Below are positions 25,420 to 37,847 of a stretch of DNA of 64,000 nt, piece by piece (position 1 is the first letter of the stretch; each line of letters begins with the position of its first letter). The stretch is from Tribonema minus. Taxonomy: Eukaryota; Sar; Xanthophyceae; Tribonematales; Tribonemataceae. The notes below the pieces were generated by a model that worked only from the letters and a program-made list of their open reading frames with translations, did no database searches and was not told where the DNA came from. The DNA lies in NCBI GenBank assembly GCA_017506865.1, contig JAFCMP010000223.1:2041468-2105467 (forward strand), given 5' to 3'. The position numbers and the translations under genes were made by a program.

Positions 25420-27457
25420 TTCCCCAGCAAGCTGAACGTCCCTTCCAGTGACTGCCGCATGCACGATGGTTCTGTCACGATCACACCCCGTGGTGCAACA
25501 AGTGATTACGACAGCAGCGCCGCCATCAAGTGCCGACTACAGCTGCGATTTTAATGTGTGTCCGCAAGTGCTGGTCGACACTATCACATGTGCTGCCGTG
25601 CTTCCCGCTCGATCCCTGGTGTTGTGTGAGCGGCGTCCGCCAGTGGTAGCGGCTGCTCTGTTGGTGAGCGCATCTGGGCCTGCGTTCACAGGCGCAGCAG
25701 TTTGTCTGGGGCCTGTCTGCGCCGTTGGTAATACACTGTTTTGTGCCTGATGGTGCATGGCGAGGTAGAGCCTGAGTCTTTTTTCACTGTACTGCTGCTG
25801 CTGCTGCTGTGGCCTGCCGTTTCCTTTGTCCAATGAGAAAAGGCTCAGCTGAGGTATTGGCGAATCCAACACCCCCCAAAAAAACTCTTCTTCATCAGCA
25901 CTTTAACACACAGATGCAATGAAGGTGGATTGCGAGCGCGCATGCAACATGGACTGACTGTTGCCCAGGGCTGCTTGACAAGAACTTCTACAATACAGTT
26001 CAACTTGAAGTGTTCTCGCGAACGGAGAGTGCACCAAAAGCCGGACACTGACACTGCAGACGCAGACACAGCGTTGATTTCTGCAGGCCTTACCTCAGCC
26101 TGAGCCATGATGCTGGCAGAGGCTCACAGCGCACAGCAGGTAGGGCTTCATTCCAAAAATAATTCTCATGTTGAAGCTAGTAGGTTTTTCGGATGAGGAT
26201 ATGGCGCTTCTTGCGGTCGTAGCTTTCGCGCAGATGGGTCAATCGCGGACTAGGTGCACCACAGATGGTAATAGCTGTCCTGGCTAGCGCTAGGCTTGTG
26301 GTGCTGAAGAGATTGCCTCCATGGCGGCGATCTTTGCAGTTAAAGGCCAGGCTCTCGCAGCAGACAATCACCGTCAGGCGGCATGCTGGCATCAGGTGAA
26401 GCCTTTGAGGCGCCATGCAGCTTTTGAGTCTGAGCCAATCATACCTGCTGCTGCTTTGAGGATAGTGATGACAGTGCCGACTGATTGCTTTTGTGTGTTT
26501 CTTCTTCTGCCAGCTTGATGGTGTTGCAGGAGATCCTGGGCCCGTGCTTTCCATCGTCTGGTCATGCGAGCCCCTACAGGCTAACCACATGGCACCACTC
26601 CACACCTGGATTGCCTTGTCGGTGAAGAGCTGAGCGCACCACAGTCAGGCATGGCAATGCTGGCCTACTTTTAGCTCAGGTGATTAAACTGCTTGGGAGC
26701 CCTCACGTTGATGGTGTGATGCACAGTACGAACATGCTGCTATCGCACCAGCACCAGGCTTCGCTCTGGCATATTTGCTTGTGCAGCTCGGCGAGGGTTT
26801 ATATTCATGAAGCCACACACATCGCAACTAACGAGTGGTGCCACAACGCCCATGTTGCACGTCACCAACCTACCACCTACTTACACCCAGAAAGTCCACG
26901 CTTGCCGTCTCAGCAGCCACTGTTGACATTCTGCTCCATGGCGTGTGCATACTTCGCAATTCTTGCACGTGCCATGCCTGCAAAGTGACTGCCACACCCG
27001 TTGCAGCATGCTGCAGCAGCTGTTGAATGGACTCCACTTGAGCACTCACGGTTATCGACGGGCGTCACTGCGGTGTTGCTTAGCACCTGTTGGTGTCCGC
27101 AAAATGTGACGGCGCTTTTCATGCACATTATCTTGCTCTGTATGCGCGTGACGTTGTATACCAATCGGGTCATGCTGTGCTCTTGAGCTGATCGTATGCT
27201 TTGAGCCATGAAGCATGTTGTAGCCAACACCAGTATGCATCATCACTACATCATGAAACTCAAAGTTGTTGGAAGTGTTTCTGAGGCACCTGTTAGGTCA
27301 TGCATCTTGTCTACATGCTCAAACCACCACGTTCTGGTGTGCCGGCCTTCTCGTCTTCTCAACCAGTGCAGCTGTGTCTGTGCGGTTGCGATCACTGACA
27401 GCCTGTGACGCTCATCTCACGGCGTTATGGGCGGCAGTCCTGCTACTTCAGCATCAG
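25420..27457. other. gene-poor stretch downstream of NRS/ER
   Basis: It begins with the NRS/ER 3' UTR (a short CTG run at about 25793-25810). No exon with splice sites and codon bias was found on either strand in the remainder. Confidence 0.4.
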
Positions 27458-27577
27458 GGCGCTGCGCCATCCGCGTCTTTGGCGCCTCCGAAACCTGCCA
27501 TCTTCCGCGCCCGGTGCATCAGCCAGCGGCCAAGACGTGTGGCGCTGGCCACCAAAGCTGCCAACAAGAAGTGCCTG
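27458..27577 (+). CDS. possible first coding exon of a plastid-targeted protein (partial, unidentified)
   Basis: A 120-nt segment lies between GCATCAG and a strong GTGAGT donor. One frame is GC3-biased and reads through SASLAPPKPAIFRARCISQ and RVALATKAANKKCL, a basic, Ser/Ala-rich, acid-free stretch like a chloroplast transit peptide with a VALATKA cleavage-like site. That frame has no ATG in the exon, so the start would be in an upstream exon. An alternative frame with an ATG at 27427 has poorer codon bias. No downstream exon could be joined, so the product is unknown. Confidence 0.35.
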
Positions 27578-28560
27578 GTGAGTACTGCTGACGCTATCAG
27601 CACACACATCCTTCAGCATCTGCTACATGCCAATGGAACGGCTAGTTGAAGGTGGGGGTAAGGCTTAAGGAATTGAAGCGGTCGTGATGTTCGTGTTTTT
27701 GAAAGAAACGTACTGAGCGATGTGGTAGCGGCTGAGTTGGTTGAAACTACAGTGCATTCACCAAAGCACACTAGCAAAGGCAGCAGCGGAGGCTGAGAGG
27801 CATTGCCAGACCATGGGTTCTGGGCTTACGCGAGTGAATTGTATTAGACCAAACACACAAAGCAACCGTCATACGGTAAAAAGTAAACGTTTGCGCTAAG
27901 CCTAACCCTAACCATCACCCCCTACCCTAAACCTCCCTCAACACACATTCCTGATAACACGCCTGATGCGTGCTATCAAACTGCTGGACTGAACCCCCCC
28001 GGTACCCGATGATTCTGAGATGAATGCGACAGAAGCAGGAACTGTTCATGCATACTTTAAGAAGTATTTCACAGGGTGAAAGCATGCTCATGTCAATGCA
28101 TGCCTGCGATCATGCAGTGGGTTGCCAAAAAAAAGCACATGCACGTGCGAGGATAAATCTCTTTGAATTTGCTTCTGAGGCAGCAAGCTTTGTTCAGGAC
28201 GCACAAAATCCTGACGGCAACTGTAGTTCAACTACTGGCCTGGTACCCAAAACAAACTTATCATGTACTCAGGAACCTATTGTTCTGAAGTGCTTGAAGT
28301 ATTCCGGCTAACTATACTTGAAGTACAAATAAAGCATTCGTTTTCAAAAAGGAGCGCGTTTACGTGCAAATTTGTGTTCGATAAACAACCAAGCTTCGAA
28401 GCTATGTACATGTACTGCACCAAGCCCCAGCAACATATACTTCGAAGTATAAACACTGGCCGAGCTGCAGACCATAACAGCCACACTAATCCCGTCGTAA
28501 TCGTCACCAAATCTGGGGGGGGGGTGGCAGGGTGGTGACCCTGCCAGTGCCTTCACCACT

Positions 28561-28728
28561 GAGCTAAAAGCGCTTGTGCACACTGAGCAGGGTAGCCGTC
28601 CCCTTCTAGGGTGCTAGGATATCACATACGGCATGTCGGTATCCTTGCACCCCAAACGGGGAATGTGGTATCCTGGCACCCCAGAAGGGGACGGCTGCCC
28701 TGCTAAGTGTGCACAAGCTTTTTAGCTC
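28561..28728. repeat. fold-back (inverted-repeat) element with about 64-bp arms
   Basis: The left arm 28561-28625 (GAGCTAAAAGCGCTTGTGCA...) and the right arm 28665-28728 are reverse complements with roughly eight mismatches; the loop is about 40 bp and contains a second partial copy of the GGTATCCTxGCACCCC motif. Just outside, on the minus strand, TTTTAGCTCAGTGGTGAAGG resembles a tRNA/SINE A-box, and GGCAGGGTGGTGACCCTGCC at 28526-28545 is an 8-bp hairpin. This looks like a MITE or SINE derivative; no coding sequence is present. Confidence 0.7.
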
Positions 28729-30435
28729 AAACTTTCTTCTAAAGTTAAGGGTCACCACGGAAAGAGGATCCTGATGGCATTGCACCGACCGTACAAAACG
28801 CCCCCACGCATTGACAACAGCTGCAAAGGAGGGCAAGTACAGTCTGAGACTTCTAGCATTTGTCCTCTCGAGAGGGTTGACGGGTATGGCAGGTTTGCTT
28901 TAGACTTGGATCAATGACGCCATTCAAGCTATGTAGTCGGTGCCAGCCTGCAAGGTAGTTGTACGCGCCCTGAGGCTATACTGGTATGTATGCCGTGGCA
29001 GAGCCGATCTCGTCATTGTACCTACGCAGCATTACACCCACACAGCACTGGTTCCACTTTAACTATAGCATTGGCGGTCACCGATGTCCGGTGTGGGATA
29101 CATGCGCCAGCTGTGGATGAAGTGTCGCACTAGGCACATTGCGGAGCCTGTCGTGCGATACAAGTTGCAAAGAATCTGAGCACAGCAGTGTCCGCCCTGT
29201 GTAGAGGGAGCTCTCAGCTTGCTGGTGAAGTGTTGCCTGCGAGCCATCGGTGCCACATGCACCGCAGCTGTGATGCCATCATAACACCAATGCCTTCACG
29301 TCGTACGGTTTTTGTCATGCCCATCTCACCTTGATGAATGAGCATATCAAAATGATGCGTGATAGGGCAGTTGACGGTTGCCTGAAAACCTCAGTTTTGC
29401 CCGATTCTGTGCCTGCAACAAAGTGAGAAGCAAACATACACGGAAGGCAGTTTGCTGCCTCCGAGAGTCTGCGACCATAATGTCACTTGCGCATTGCGAA
29501 GGGCATGCGCAGTCAACACCACCACCAGCGTATGCCACAAGATAGGGGCTGGACAGCACTCAGCGTGATTGGAATTTTTGTGCGCGCGAGCGGACATGTG
29601 CTGCGAGAATGCGCACAATTGGATTCATATCTTCAAGAGCGTTGTTGTGTGTACCACAACCGCGACACATACCTCCAAAGTACGTTCTGATGACAGGAAA
29701 TGCGCTTTGCGCAGAGGGCACGCACAGAGTCGGCACAAACAAGGAGCTCAGTTGCTGCCTTGGCCGCCGCATTGATGTGAGGCTTGACAACATGCACTTC
29801 AACAATTCAGATATTGCTGATGTCATCACAACAATATCCAAAGTGTATGGAGTTGAGTCATGCTCCATCACAAAATACACACCGCCTTGTCCATTACATA
29901 CTTCTAGCATCAATTATGTGGCACTGAGAGAACACAGAAACCTGCAAGTGGGCTAGCTTCACGGTGTGGCAGCAGCTTTTTGCCAAGCTGAACTTGTCAA
30001 TCATATGTGGCAGCGGTGGATGCAGAGGTGCAAGGGCGACAGCAATTGTGTGGTGGTTGGTGAGAAGCGCACAAAAGTCTGAATGCATTGGTTGAAGTTG
30101 CAAGCTCAAATTCAAGTTGAGGTTGATATTCAACTTGAAGTTCAAGTAGGAGTTGCTTCGCACGTACGGCTAGGGTTATGTGTGGTCATGCACTGAGCAA
30201 TGCTGCGCTGCTTGCAACTCTTAATAGTCACCGGACCTTTGAACAAGCTGGAAGCTTAACTCTCATGGATCTGCTCGCAGTACATGTGGCAGACGCTATT
30301 GAAGTGAGTAATATTTAGACACCCGTGGCCGTAAGGCCACATCTGGTGCCTGGAGTGGGATGTCCGCCCCCTGGTATTGCTGCCATTATGTCGATGGGGC
30401 CCTCTCAAACGATTATAGCGGTCCAACCAGTGCTG
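28729..30435. other. non-coding stretch between repeats
   Basis: No exon recognised. A block at about 30097-30150 is built of CAAGTTGA/TTGAAGTT words, a motif recurring through the non-coding DNA of this window. Confidence 0.4.
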
Positions 30436-30801
30436 CAATGAGGACGCGCAGTGGCCAGAGTTTTGTGTTCCTCTCATCGCATGGACAGGTCAAGCTCCAA
30501 GACATCATCGACGCCCTCATGCCAGCGCAGGGGGCAATTCTTGCCGTCACCGGCAAGAACCTCGGGGGCGATTCCAGCCTCGCCATCACCACACGCGAGT
30601 ACATCCGCAGCGGCATGTACAGGGTGGGGAACCATGTGCCCTGACAACCCTTACAATAGTTTGAACACCGTAAAAGGCGACGACCTCTTGGTGGTGCGGG
30701 AGCACGACTGCCACCCACACAACTTGAAGGACGAAATGCCGCAGAGCAGTGCAGATTGGGAATCATACCTCATCTGCACCAAGAAATACGCCGCCTGGTG
30801 A
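30436..30801 (+). pseudogene. degenerate ORF, plus-strand arm of an inverted gene pair
   Basis: Reads through DALMPAQGAILAVTGKNL and ITTREYIRSGMYRVGNH, then needs a one-base shift to continue as YNSLNTVKGDDLLVVREHD and SYLICTKKYAAW. The extra base lies in CATGTGCCCTGA where the other copy has CATGGCCCCGA. I do not recognise the family. A near-identical copy lies on the opposite strand 100 bp away. It is probably a fragment of a repeated gene or mobile element. Confidence 0.55.
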
Positions 30802-30901
30802 AGCCATCGCAGCCGTCCCTGGCAGCAGTGCTGGCGGGGCCCTCCTCAGGGGGAGTCGAGGGTACGTGTGGAGGGCTGGGGCAGCATCACTCCTTGGCGT
30901 A

Positions 30902-31243
30902 CTACTTGGCGCAGATGAGGTATGATCTCCAATCTTCACGGCTCCGCAGCATCTCGTCCTTGTGAGGGTGGCGGTCGTGCTCCCGCACCACCAGGAGGTC
31001 GTCGTCTTTGATGGTGTTTAAACTATTGTAAAAGTTGTCGGGGCCATGGTTTCTCACCCTGTACATGCCGTTGCGGATGAACTCGCGTGTGGTGATGGCA
31101 AGTTTCGCTTTGCCGCTGAGGTTCTTGCCGGTGATGACAAGAATTGCCCCCTGTGCCGGCATGAGGGCGTCGATGGTATCCTGGAGTTTAGCCTGTTGAC
31201 GCGACGAGAGGGATACAGAGGCACGTCCATAGTCAGAGTTCAT
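30902..31243 (-). pseudogene. degenerate ORF, minus-strand arm of an inverted gene pair
   Basis: Minus-strand copy of the element at 30436-30801, open for 113 codons: DALMPAQGAILVITGKNL, ITTREFIRNGMYRVRNH, YNSLNTIKDDDLLVVREHD, SYLICAK. It stops at TAG where the plus copy reads a lysine codon. It keeps the frame that the plus copy has lost, so the two carry different lesions. The first codon used here is an ATG at the arm's edge; whether the ORF is expressed is unknown. Confidence 0.5.
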
Positions 31244-32586
31244 TGTGTATCAGGATGTATGGACTGTAGTGTAAAACGAGCCTGAGCCAGGGACATACAT
31301 ACATGCACAAGTCATCATGCACACGGGCCCGTGCTTGCAAGTAGTCTGCCTTGCTTCTGTTGAAGTATCCTGCACTCATATGACACTCTGATGCATTGCC
31401 AGCATGAAGGTTCATGTGTTACACCTTGGTCATCTGTGATGGGCGCACCACTGTTGATGAATACTGATCAAACACTGTCCATTGCCACTTGCAATCATGC
31501 CATATCCCCTTGTGTTGGTAATGTATATATTTTTCGGATTCATGTACCCTCACATATACTTGTTGGTGATTCTCGCGCAGGGCGCGGCAAAGCCCAGATG
31601 GTGGTGCCCAGCTTGGTCTCATGTACTTGACTCGTGCAAACTTCCATGTTTCTAAGGGCTTTCAGTGAAACTCTGGTCAGCATCAACATTGACATGATCC
31701 GACATGGTGCTGTCATTTGCTTGCATGTTCAGGATGCCATGGAGCACAGGATGGTGCGCACATCAACGTGCCCCATGGGCATCGATCGAGCCTGTCGGTG
31801 GACACGCGAGACAGCTCCTTCGCCATCCTGCCACAACGTGCCAGACAGCAAGGGCTTCGTACACCACCAACTAGAGTGTCAGCGGCACTTGGCGAGGCAG
31901 CAGCATTGTTGATGCCACGGCCACAACGGTTGTGTCTGCTGCTGTTTGGATTACGCGTAGACCATCGCAGTGTTTTCATCCTTCCGTCTTGGTGGCACAT
32001 GCATCTGCAAATGTGGAGCACTGTGGTTTAATCACAGCCCGCCAACAGTTGCGTCAGAGCCTGATGGTCGCGGTCGCGGCTGTGCACTTTTGAGACTACC
32101 AGAACTTCGCAGCGGTGTTGCCGCGTATGGCAATAGTGCTTGGGGTGGTGACCGCATTCAGGCTGAGCCCAATGCCTTGCTCCACAACAATATACAAACA
32201 TCTTTACCATCATAGATTGTGTGTTTTTGGTTACCTTAGTCATTGTCATGCGCTGCTGCGTGTGAAACCCAGTCTGTGCTTGCGCATCGGCCGGCGCGAT
32301 CGGTTGTCAGTGCTCATCGTGATTTGAGACGTGTCAGACGCTTGGGGCTGGGGCTGTGGTGTAGCTATTCTGGCTTGCTGCAATTGACTGAATGGCATCG
32401 AACACGTGCCGCATTCTGTTGTTGATGATGCTGTGTGTTGTCATATTGCTTGGCTCTGTGGCTGGCACATGCATCTCATCAGTCTCAAAATTGACGTGTC
32501 AACACTCACCGATACTTTGTCTTTTGTGTGCATAAGATTCAGGTGTGTTGGGTAGGTATGTACTGGGGTTGCATCATTGTGTGCAG
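31244..32586. other. stretch with no firm gene
   Basis: A plus-strand segment after TGTTCAG at about 31730 has locally biased codons (reading INVPHGHRSSLSVDTRDSS) and could be an exon, but no donor or partner exon was found. Otherwise nothing recognised. Confidence 0.3.
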
Positions 32587-33229
32587 GGCAGCTAAAGCGC
32601 CCAGAGCTCATGGACAGAGCAGCACTTGGTTTCCTTGCTGATGTGCAAGTACGCATGGTGCTGGTGCACCATTGCACCTGGCAGTTGACACCATGACGTA
32701 ATGGCAGTTCTGCACGCGTGCGGCGGTGGAGCGACTCTCTTACCCTGCCTGACTTGCGCTGCCCAGCCCCTCTTGCTGACAGACGTGCAGCAGTGCTCCG
32801 CACGCAGCACTGCTCCGCACTGAGCAGTGCCGGCGCGGCCTGCTGCGCCTGCCATCCGTAGCTCCATGCCACGCACCGCCCACTCGCGCGTTTGACATTC
32901 TCCCAGCCATCTCGTGGCAGCGGCAGCGTTGAGGGCTCCGCAAATGCACTCATACGTACCCCCACACCCCCCACCCACGCGCCAGGTGCGCAAGCGCGGC
33001 GCATGCACTTGTACAGACATACTCCTGCGCCAGATGTACATGCACTCATACATACTACAAATACACCCCCCCCCCCCCCCGCCCCCCCTCCCCCGCACCA
33101 CAGGTGCGCGAGCGGGCATCGCCGCTGTGTGCGGAGCTGCTGATGCGCCTGTCGGCGCTGCCGCCGCCGCGATTGTTTGTCGCGCACCTGTGCACTTTCT
33201 TCGCGTCGCGCCTCATGAACTACTTGTCG
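32587..33229 (+). CDS. two exons resembling the N-terminal region of MMS19 (partial)
   Basis: Exons 32587-32648 (after GTGCAG, before GTACGC) and 33104-33229 (after CACCACAG, before GTGACT) join in frame as RAALGFLADVQ-VRERASPLCAELL, then SALPPPRLFVAHLCTFFASR. The pattern VRxRA..L.AELL..L....LFV.HLCTFF.SRL fits the N-terminal HEAT-like region of MMS19, the cytosolic Fe-S targeting factor. MMS19 proteins are about 1000 aa, yet only 4.6 kb remains before the next gene on this strand and no further MMS19 exon was recognised (a weak candidate starts near 34465). It may be a truncated copy, or the similarity may be to a generic HEAT protein. The intron ends in a long poly-C tract. Confidence 0.4.
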
Positions 33230-33708
33230 GTGACTAAGGCACGAGTAAATGATTGGAGATGTGCCGGTCAACTTTGGAAATCAACAACAAACTGCATAGC
33301 ACATGTGACAGCACATGAGATGCATCAAACACATGTCTTCACATCAAAGACAGGGCATACACCATGAATGTGCAGGTTCTTGTTGCTTACAATTGCCAAC
33401 ACATTCTTGACGAATGTTGCCAACCTAGACGCAGCCATCACTGAACTCAGCTTCTTGAAGTATGTGATGCCAAGCGTTGCATATTGGTCATCTGCATAAA
33501 GATTTTTGTGACGGCATCGAACGGCCCAGCGTGTCTTGATGTCAATGAACTTGAAGGCAACTGTTGACCTTGAAGACGTGTGCAGCATGTACTTTAGTAA
33601 AGCCTTCTTCAAGTGCCAGTTGGAGGCATTGCATCAGCCAAATTGAGTTTTGCGTGTGTACTGTGCATGCGACATGGATGGCACACACATAAAGCAGTCA
33701 CATAGGCT

Positions 33709-33828
33709 CGGTTGCGTTCAAACACGGTGACCACAAGCAGCAATCAGACCTGGCAGCCTCTGTTCTTACGGTTGCGTTCAAACACGGTGACCACAAGCAG
33801 CAATCAGACCTGGCAGCCTCTGTTCTTA
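33709..33828. repeat. 60-bp perfect tandem duplication
   Basis: Units 33709-33768 and 33769-33828 are identical, beginning CGGTTGCGTTCAAACACGG. No coding context. Because they are identical they are recent, or an assembly artefact. Confidence 0.9.
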
Positions 33829-36388
33829 TGCTCAGCGATGCTGCACCCTAAATGCACTCGTCGACAGGCTCGTGGCAATGTGGATAGACCAGGCACGCTA
33901 TTCGGACATCTCAAATGTGTACAGGCCCATCATCACCTGGCTGCGCATCGAGCTAGCATACTATTCACAATGTTTGACCAAGGTGCAGCAAGCCCTTGCC
34001 GCAGGCCATCTACAAGGCACGTGACTTCATGTCAGGCCACATGGTCAATCGGCCAATCATGGTGCACATCATTCAAACATTTGCTCAACCAGCATGCTGC
34101 GCAACGCGTCTCGCAGTACACTTACCATCATATCATCAACAGCATGCATTCGCTGAAGCGGAATCGGACATGACAAAACAAAGGCACACCAACCAGCCAC
34201 CGTGTGTTTAATAAAAGAAAAATGCTTCATTGTGTTTTGGCGCAGGTTGTTGACAACAGCAGACTTTGCCAAAGCTACAGGAGCTGGCGCCACACTGCTG
34301 CATGCCTCCCGAACAAGCCTTCATCACAGCCATCACTAAAAATTGGCACCAATGATGTGCAATGTTCACACTGTGCGACATTACAACAGACACCACACAA
34401 CCCGTTTGCGCACTTGCTGCTTCCTAAGCGCAAAGCAAATCACCCAATCGCCCCCTGTCCCAGCATGCAAGCGCTGCTGCACGACGTACTCACACGTCCA
34501 GCCGCCCATGTGGCCTCAGTCCATGCGCACAGAGAAACAGACAAACACAGACAACAGCAGACAACAGGCGTGAGTGGCAGCACAGGTTGGGGAGATGAGC
34601 GCTGGGTTTGAAATGGCCATCAAAAACTGGTTCAGTTGTTCAAGAAAAGGAAAACAACTTAAGGGATGGCTTTCAGCCGACCTTGTTGCTAGCAGCGCTA
34701 CACATCAGCAGTCAAAGCGCACAAGAGTTTCAGCAATTGAGCATGCACTCTGGCTGATAAACTGACCTGCCCCCCTGGCAGGGAGCCGCTTCTCCGGGCG
34801 CCGCCATGGCGGAATCCCGGATTTGTATGGGGCAGAAGTTGCCGTAGTGCCTGCAGGGCAAACGAAACTGCAACACGACGTCCTTTGTAGCACTGCATGC
34901 ATGGGTTAGGCACCAGGGCAGGCGAATGCGCAAGCGGTACACAGGGAAGGTTACAAACAGGTAGCGAGCAGCGGATGGAATTAGTCCACAGCGCGCTGTC
35001 TCCCTCCAGGCCTGGCTCCAAACTCGCCGCTAACGTCCTCATCGGCTCAAACAGTCCTCCACGCGCGAGCCATCCCTCCACCCCCTCCCAAAATCCCTAA
35101 GGCGACACTCGCTCTCAAGAACAAGTGCGCATAGCCGCCGCCGCTCCAAGCCACTGCTCCAAACTGCTCCGTTCCGCTCCCAGGGACTCGACACAGGCTT
35201 GAAGGAGGCAACAAGTAGGCACACTCGTTGCCTCCGCTTTCACAGGAGAAGGCCGGTGGGAAGTCAGGGCTGACACGGAGCAAGGCCGTGGGTGCGAATG
35301 CCCTCTTTGAGAGGCTCATTTACGCAACATCACTGTCACCGGAAGCCAAAAACGCCGCTGGTCTGACACCCACTCCCGCCGCGCGACTCCTCTGAAACCC
35401 GTGCGAGTATGGGGCACCCCAGGGCATGACGAGGGGGTGATCGCTCCAGTCCCGCTCGAGAGGAGGCCTCAGGCTGAGATCAGTCCCATGGGCCTCCTCT
35501 CGCTGCCCGCCCAGGCTCTCTGCCCGTGGGGCGGGTTGTGAAAGCCGTGTTTCAAGACTGAGCTGGTTAGAGCTCGCTAAACCGTTACGTAACCGTTGGT
35601 TGGCAGCGAGTTGGCAGGGAGATCCGCAGAAAAATGCCGGCGAGCATCAGACACAGTGCGGGGTGCATGCTGAAGAATGGTGGTGGTCGTGGTCGTTATC
35701 GTGTCGTGTGTCCCATTGTTTTCGCTGAATGCAACGGTGGTCGGGCGGGGTACTGTAACAAGAAAAAAAAATGCCGACTGCTGAGCACTGTGCATTGTGT
35801 CACCTACTGTATGTACGGCATAGTCCATTGCTTTGGGTGGGCTCTCATACCAAAGTAGGTGCTGGTTCCAGCATGAAGTGAATCAATCTCTGGCCAAAGA
35901 GGGCCTATTAGGGTCACACCTACACACAAAATGCGAAGATAACACTTGAAAATATCTGCACACTCCTTTCAGCGCCTCAGTTTTGAGTGTGCGACACGCT
36001 CCAAAGCATTGCGAAGAGTACTCTGAAGTTCCAGACAGAGCCCTGCAACACTGATTCTGCATTGAGCGCTGACGATTGCTGTGCAGCTCACACACTTGCT
36101 GAAAACGCATGAGGGCATTGCAGCACGTGATCCTGTCCTGCCATAAAGTGTGCATCAACAGCGCCATGGCATACAGACACGCAATTAGGTAAGGGCGCAA
36201 ACAGAACAGACACACAACGCACCATGTGGCATGCTGGCGAGTGATGCATCTCCTTTCTGAGCAAGAGCAGGCAGAGGCAGGCGAGCACGAAGGCAAATGT
36301 AGCGGTGCAGCAGTAGATATGAGACAGCATGAGCGTGCTGCCGCCACTGCTCTAAGACACACCCACAAGCACTGAGCTGGCAGCAGAC
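33829..36388. other. gene-poor stretch with a distinct GC-rich block
   Basis: No firm exon. The block 34776-35621 differs in composition from its surroundings and is bounded by the same 10-mer TGGCAGGGAG at both ends (34776-34785, 35612-35621), which could be a target-site duplication or chance. It contains a hairpin at 35457-35502. Confidence 0.35.
35457..35502. repeat. 12-bp perfect hairpin
   Basis: CGAGAGGAGGCC (35457-35468) and its exact complement GGCCTCCTCTCG (35491-35502) are separated by 22 nt. In a eukaryote this is not evidence of a terminator; its role is unknown. Confidence 0.7.
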
Positions 36389-37469
36389 GTGATGGGTGCA
36401 AAGCACTTTCACATGCCGCCGCGCAAGCGCACAGACAGGGGTGCCTTCCTTCGCCCTCGACACGCAGCACACGCTTGCATGAGCTTGACTCTTCAGCCTT
36501 GCAGCCGGGCAGACACATGGCACACGCACACACACGTCCACATGAAGCCACTGCCAGAAATGTGTGCGTCCCTGTTCCAGCCCCTCAAATTTCTAGCGCA
36601 CATCCGCACCCGACTGCACTGCAACACTGCCACCCCCCGTGCACTCCCTGCCTCTCCTCCGCCCTGCCGCTTGAAAGAACTTGTTGACCCGGAGACCTGT
36701 CGCGCGTTCACCGCGTGCACCGTGTGTACGCGTGGTGCCTGCGACGCTGCAGCCCACAAAACCAGCATCGCACACGGCCGAACTGCGTCAAGTGCCTCAA
36801 ACATGCTGCCGCTGCCCCCCATCACTCGCCGCTGCTCCCCACAGAGAGGCGACTGTAGGGTCCCACGTTTGTCAGCGCATACCTCCCTCAGTTTCGGACT
36901 GCCCCTCCCACCTTCAGGAGACACCCCTCAGGCCGGGGCCGCCATCCCCCCTGCAGGATGTGCACGCGCGCGCGCTATGTGCGGTGGTCGCAACTCCTGC
37001 CAGCTTGCCATTTATGCGCGTCTGTCCGACAACGGTTTCTTCATAGGCGGCCCTGGCACGTTGCCGCCGCCGCCGGCAGCTGCAGCCATTGCAGTAGCGG
37101 TGCAGGCAGGCAGCAACCGCAGCACATCCAGGGAGTAGCGCCGCCCATGGCACGCATCCGCCAACGCCACGGTCGCAACAGCGGCGGCAGTGGTGGCGCC
37201 GCCGGCGGGAACGCTGGCTGCCGTGGCGGCTTGGCAGGGCCTGTGGGCGGGCGACAGGGTTGCTGCGCTGGTAGCAGGTTTGCGCGGTGGGGTGATGGCC
37301 ACGGCGTTGGGAGGTGGATATTTTTTTTGAGTCTGTCACCACGATGGTTCGCTGGGTGTGCGCGAGCGGGGCGCAGGACGCGGCATGAAGTCAGCTTCCT
37401 TGCTGTGAAGGGTCCTAGATGGAGCATCGCCCAATAATCACGTTGGCTTGCTGCGAGAGACGCTCCCAT
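36389..37469. other. GC-rich block with overlapping ORFs, no gene assigned
   Basis: Long open frames exist on both strands, but none shows a recognisable domain, consistent codon bias and usable splice sites together. It might be promoter/5' region of the sulfotransferase gene or hold exons of an unrecognised gene. Confidence 0.25.
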
Positions 37470-37847
37470 GTGCTGATCAAACAGTCGCGCGCACGTGCAG
37501 GGAGCTTCTTGGCTTTCATTGTGCCACCGCAGCTGTCCGTGGCTAGGTGTCTTTTCTCAGAGAGATCTGAACCAGATCCTCAACATGAACTTGAGGTTTC
37601 ATGTGAAGCGACCTCAGCTTCCGCGTGGTGGAAGAGTCTTAATGGAGCATCGCCCAATTAAGCCATCATAGGGAGCCATCACGCTGGCTTGCTGCCAGAG
37701 TCCCATTAATTCATTTATTCGAGATCTTTAAGATGATCTTGAAGTTTAATATTTCGCACGAATCGGTGGGGCTTTGTCGTTGTTGTAAAAGCCTTCTGCA
37801 TGGTCGCCTAAAGCATTGCGAGAAGAAGCCGTCGAGCAACTGCGCTC

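Noticed and set aside
27899..27935. Telomere-like CCTAACCCTAACC and CCCTAAAC words
   Set aside because: Only two or three imperfect units; too short for an interstitial telomere array.
35457..35502. Hairpin as a transcription terminator
   Set aside because: Intrinsic terminators of this type do not apply to eukaryotic nuclear genes, and there is no T-run.
35883..36551. 222-codon minus-strand ORF
   Set aside because: Cys/Leu-rich composition, no domain, no codon bias; looks like chance opening of non-coding DNA.
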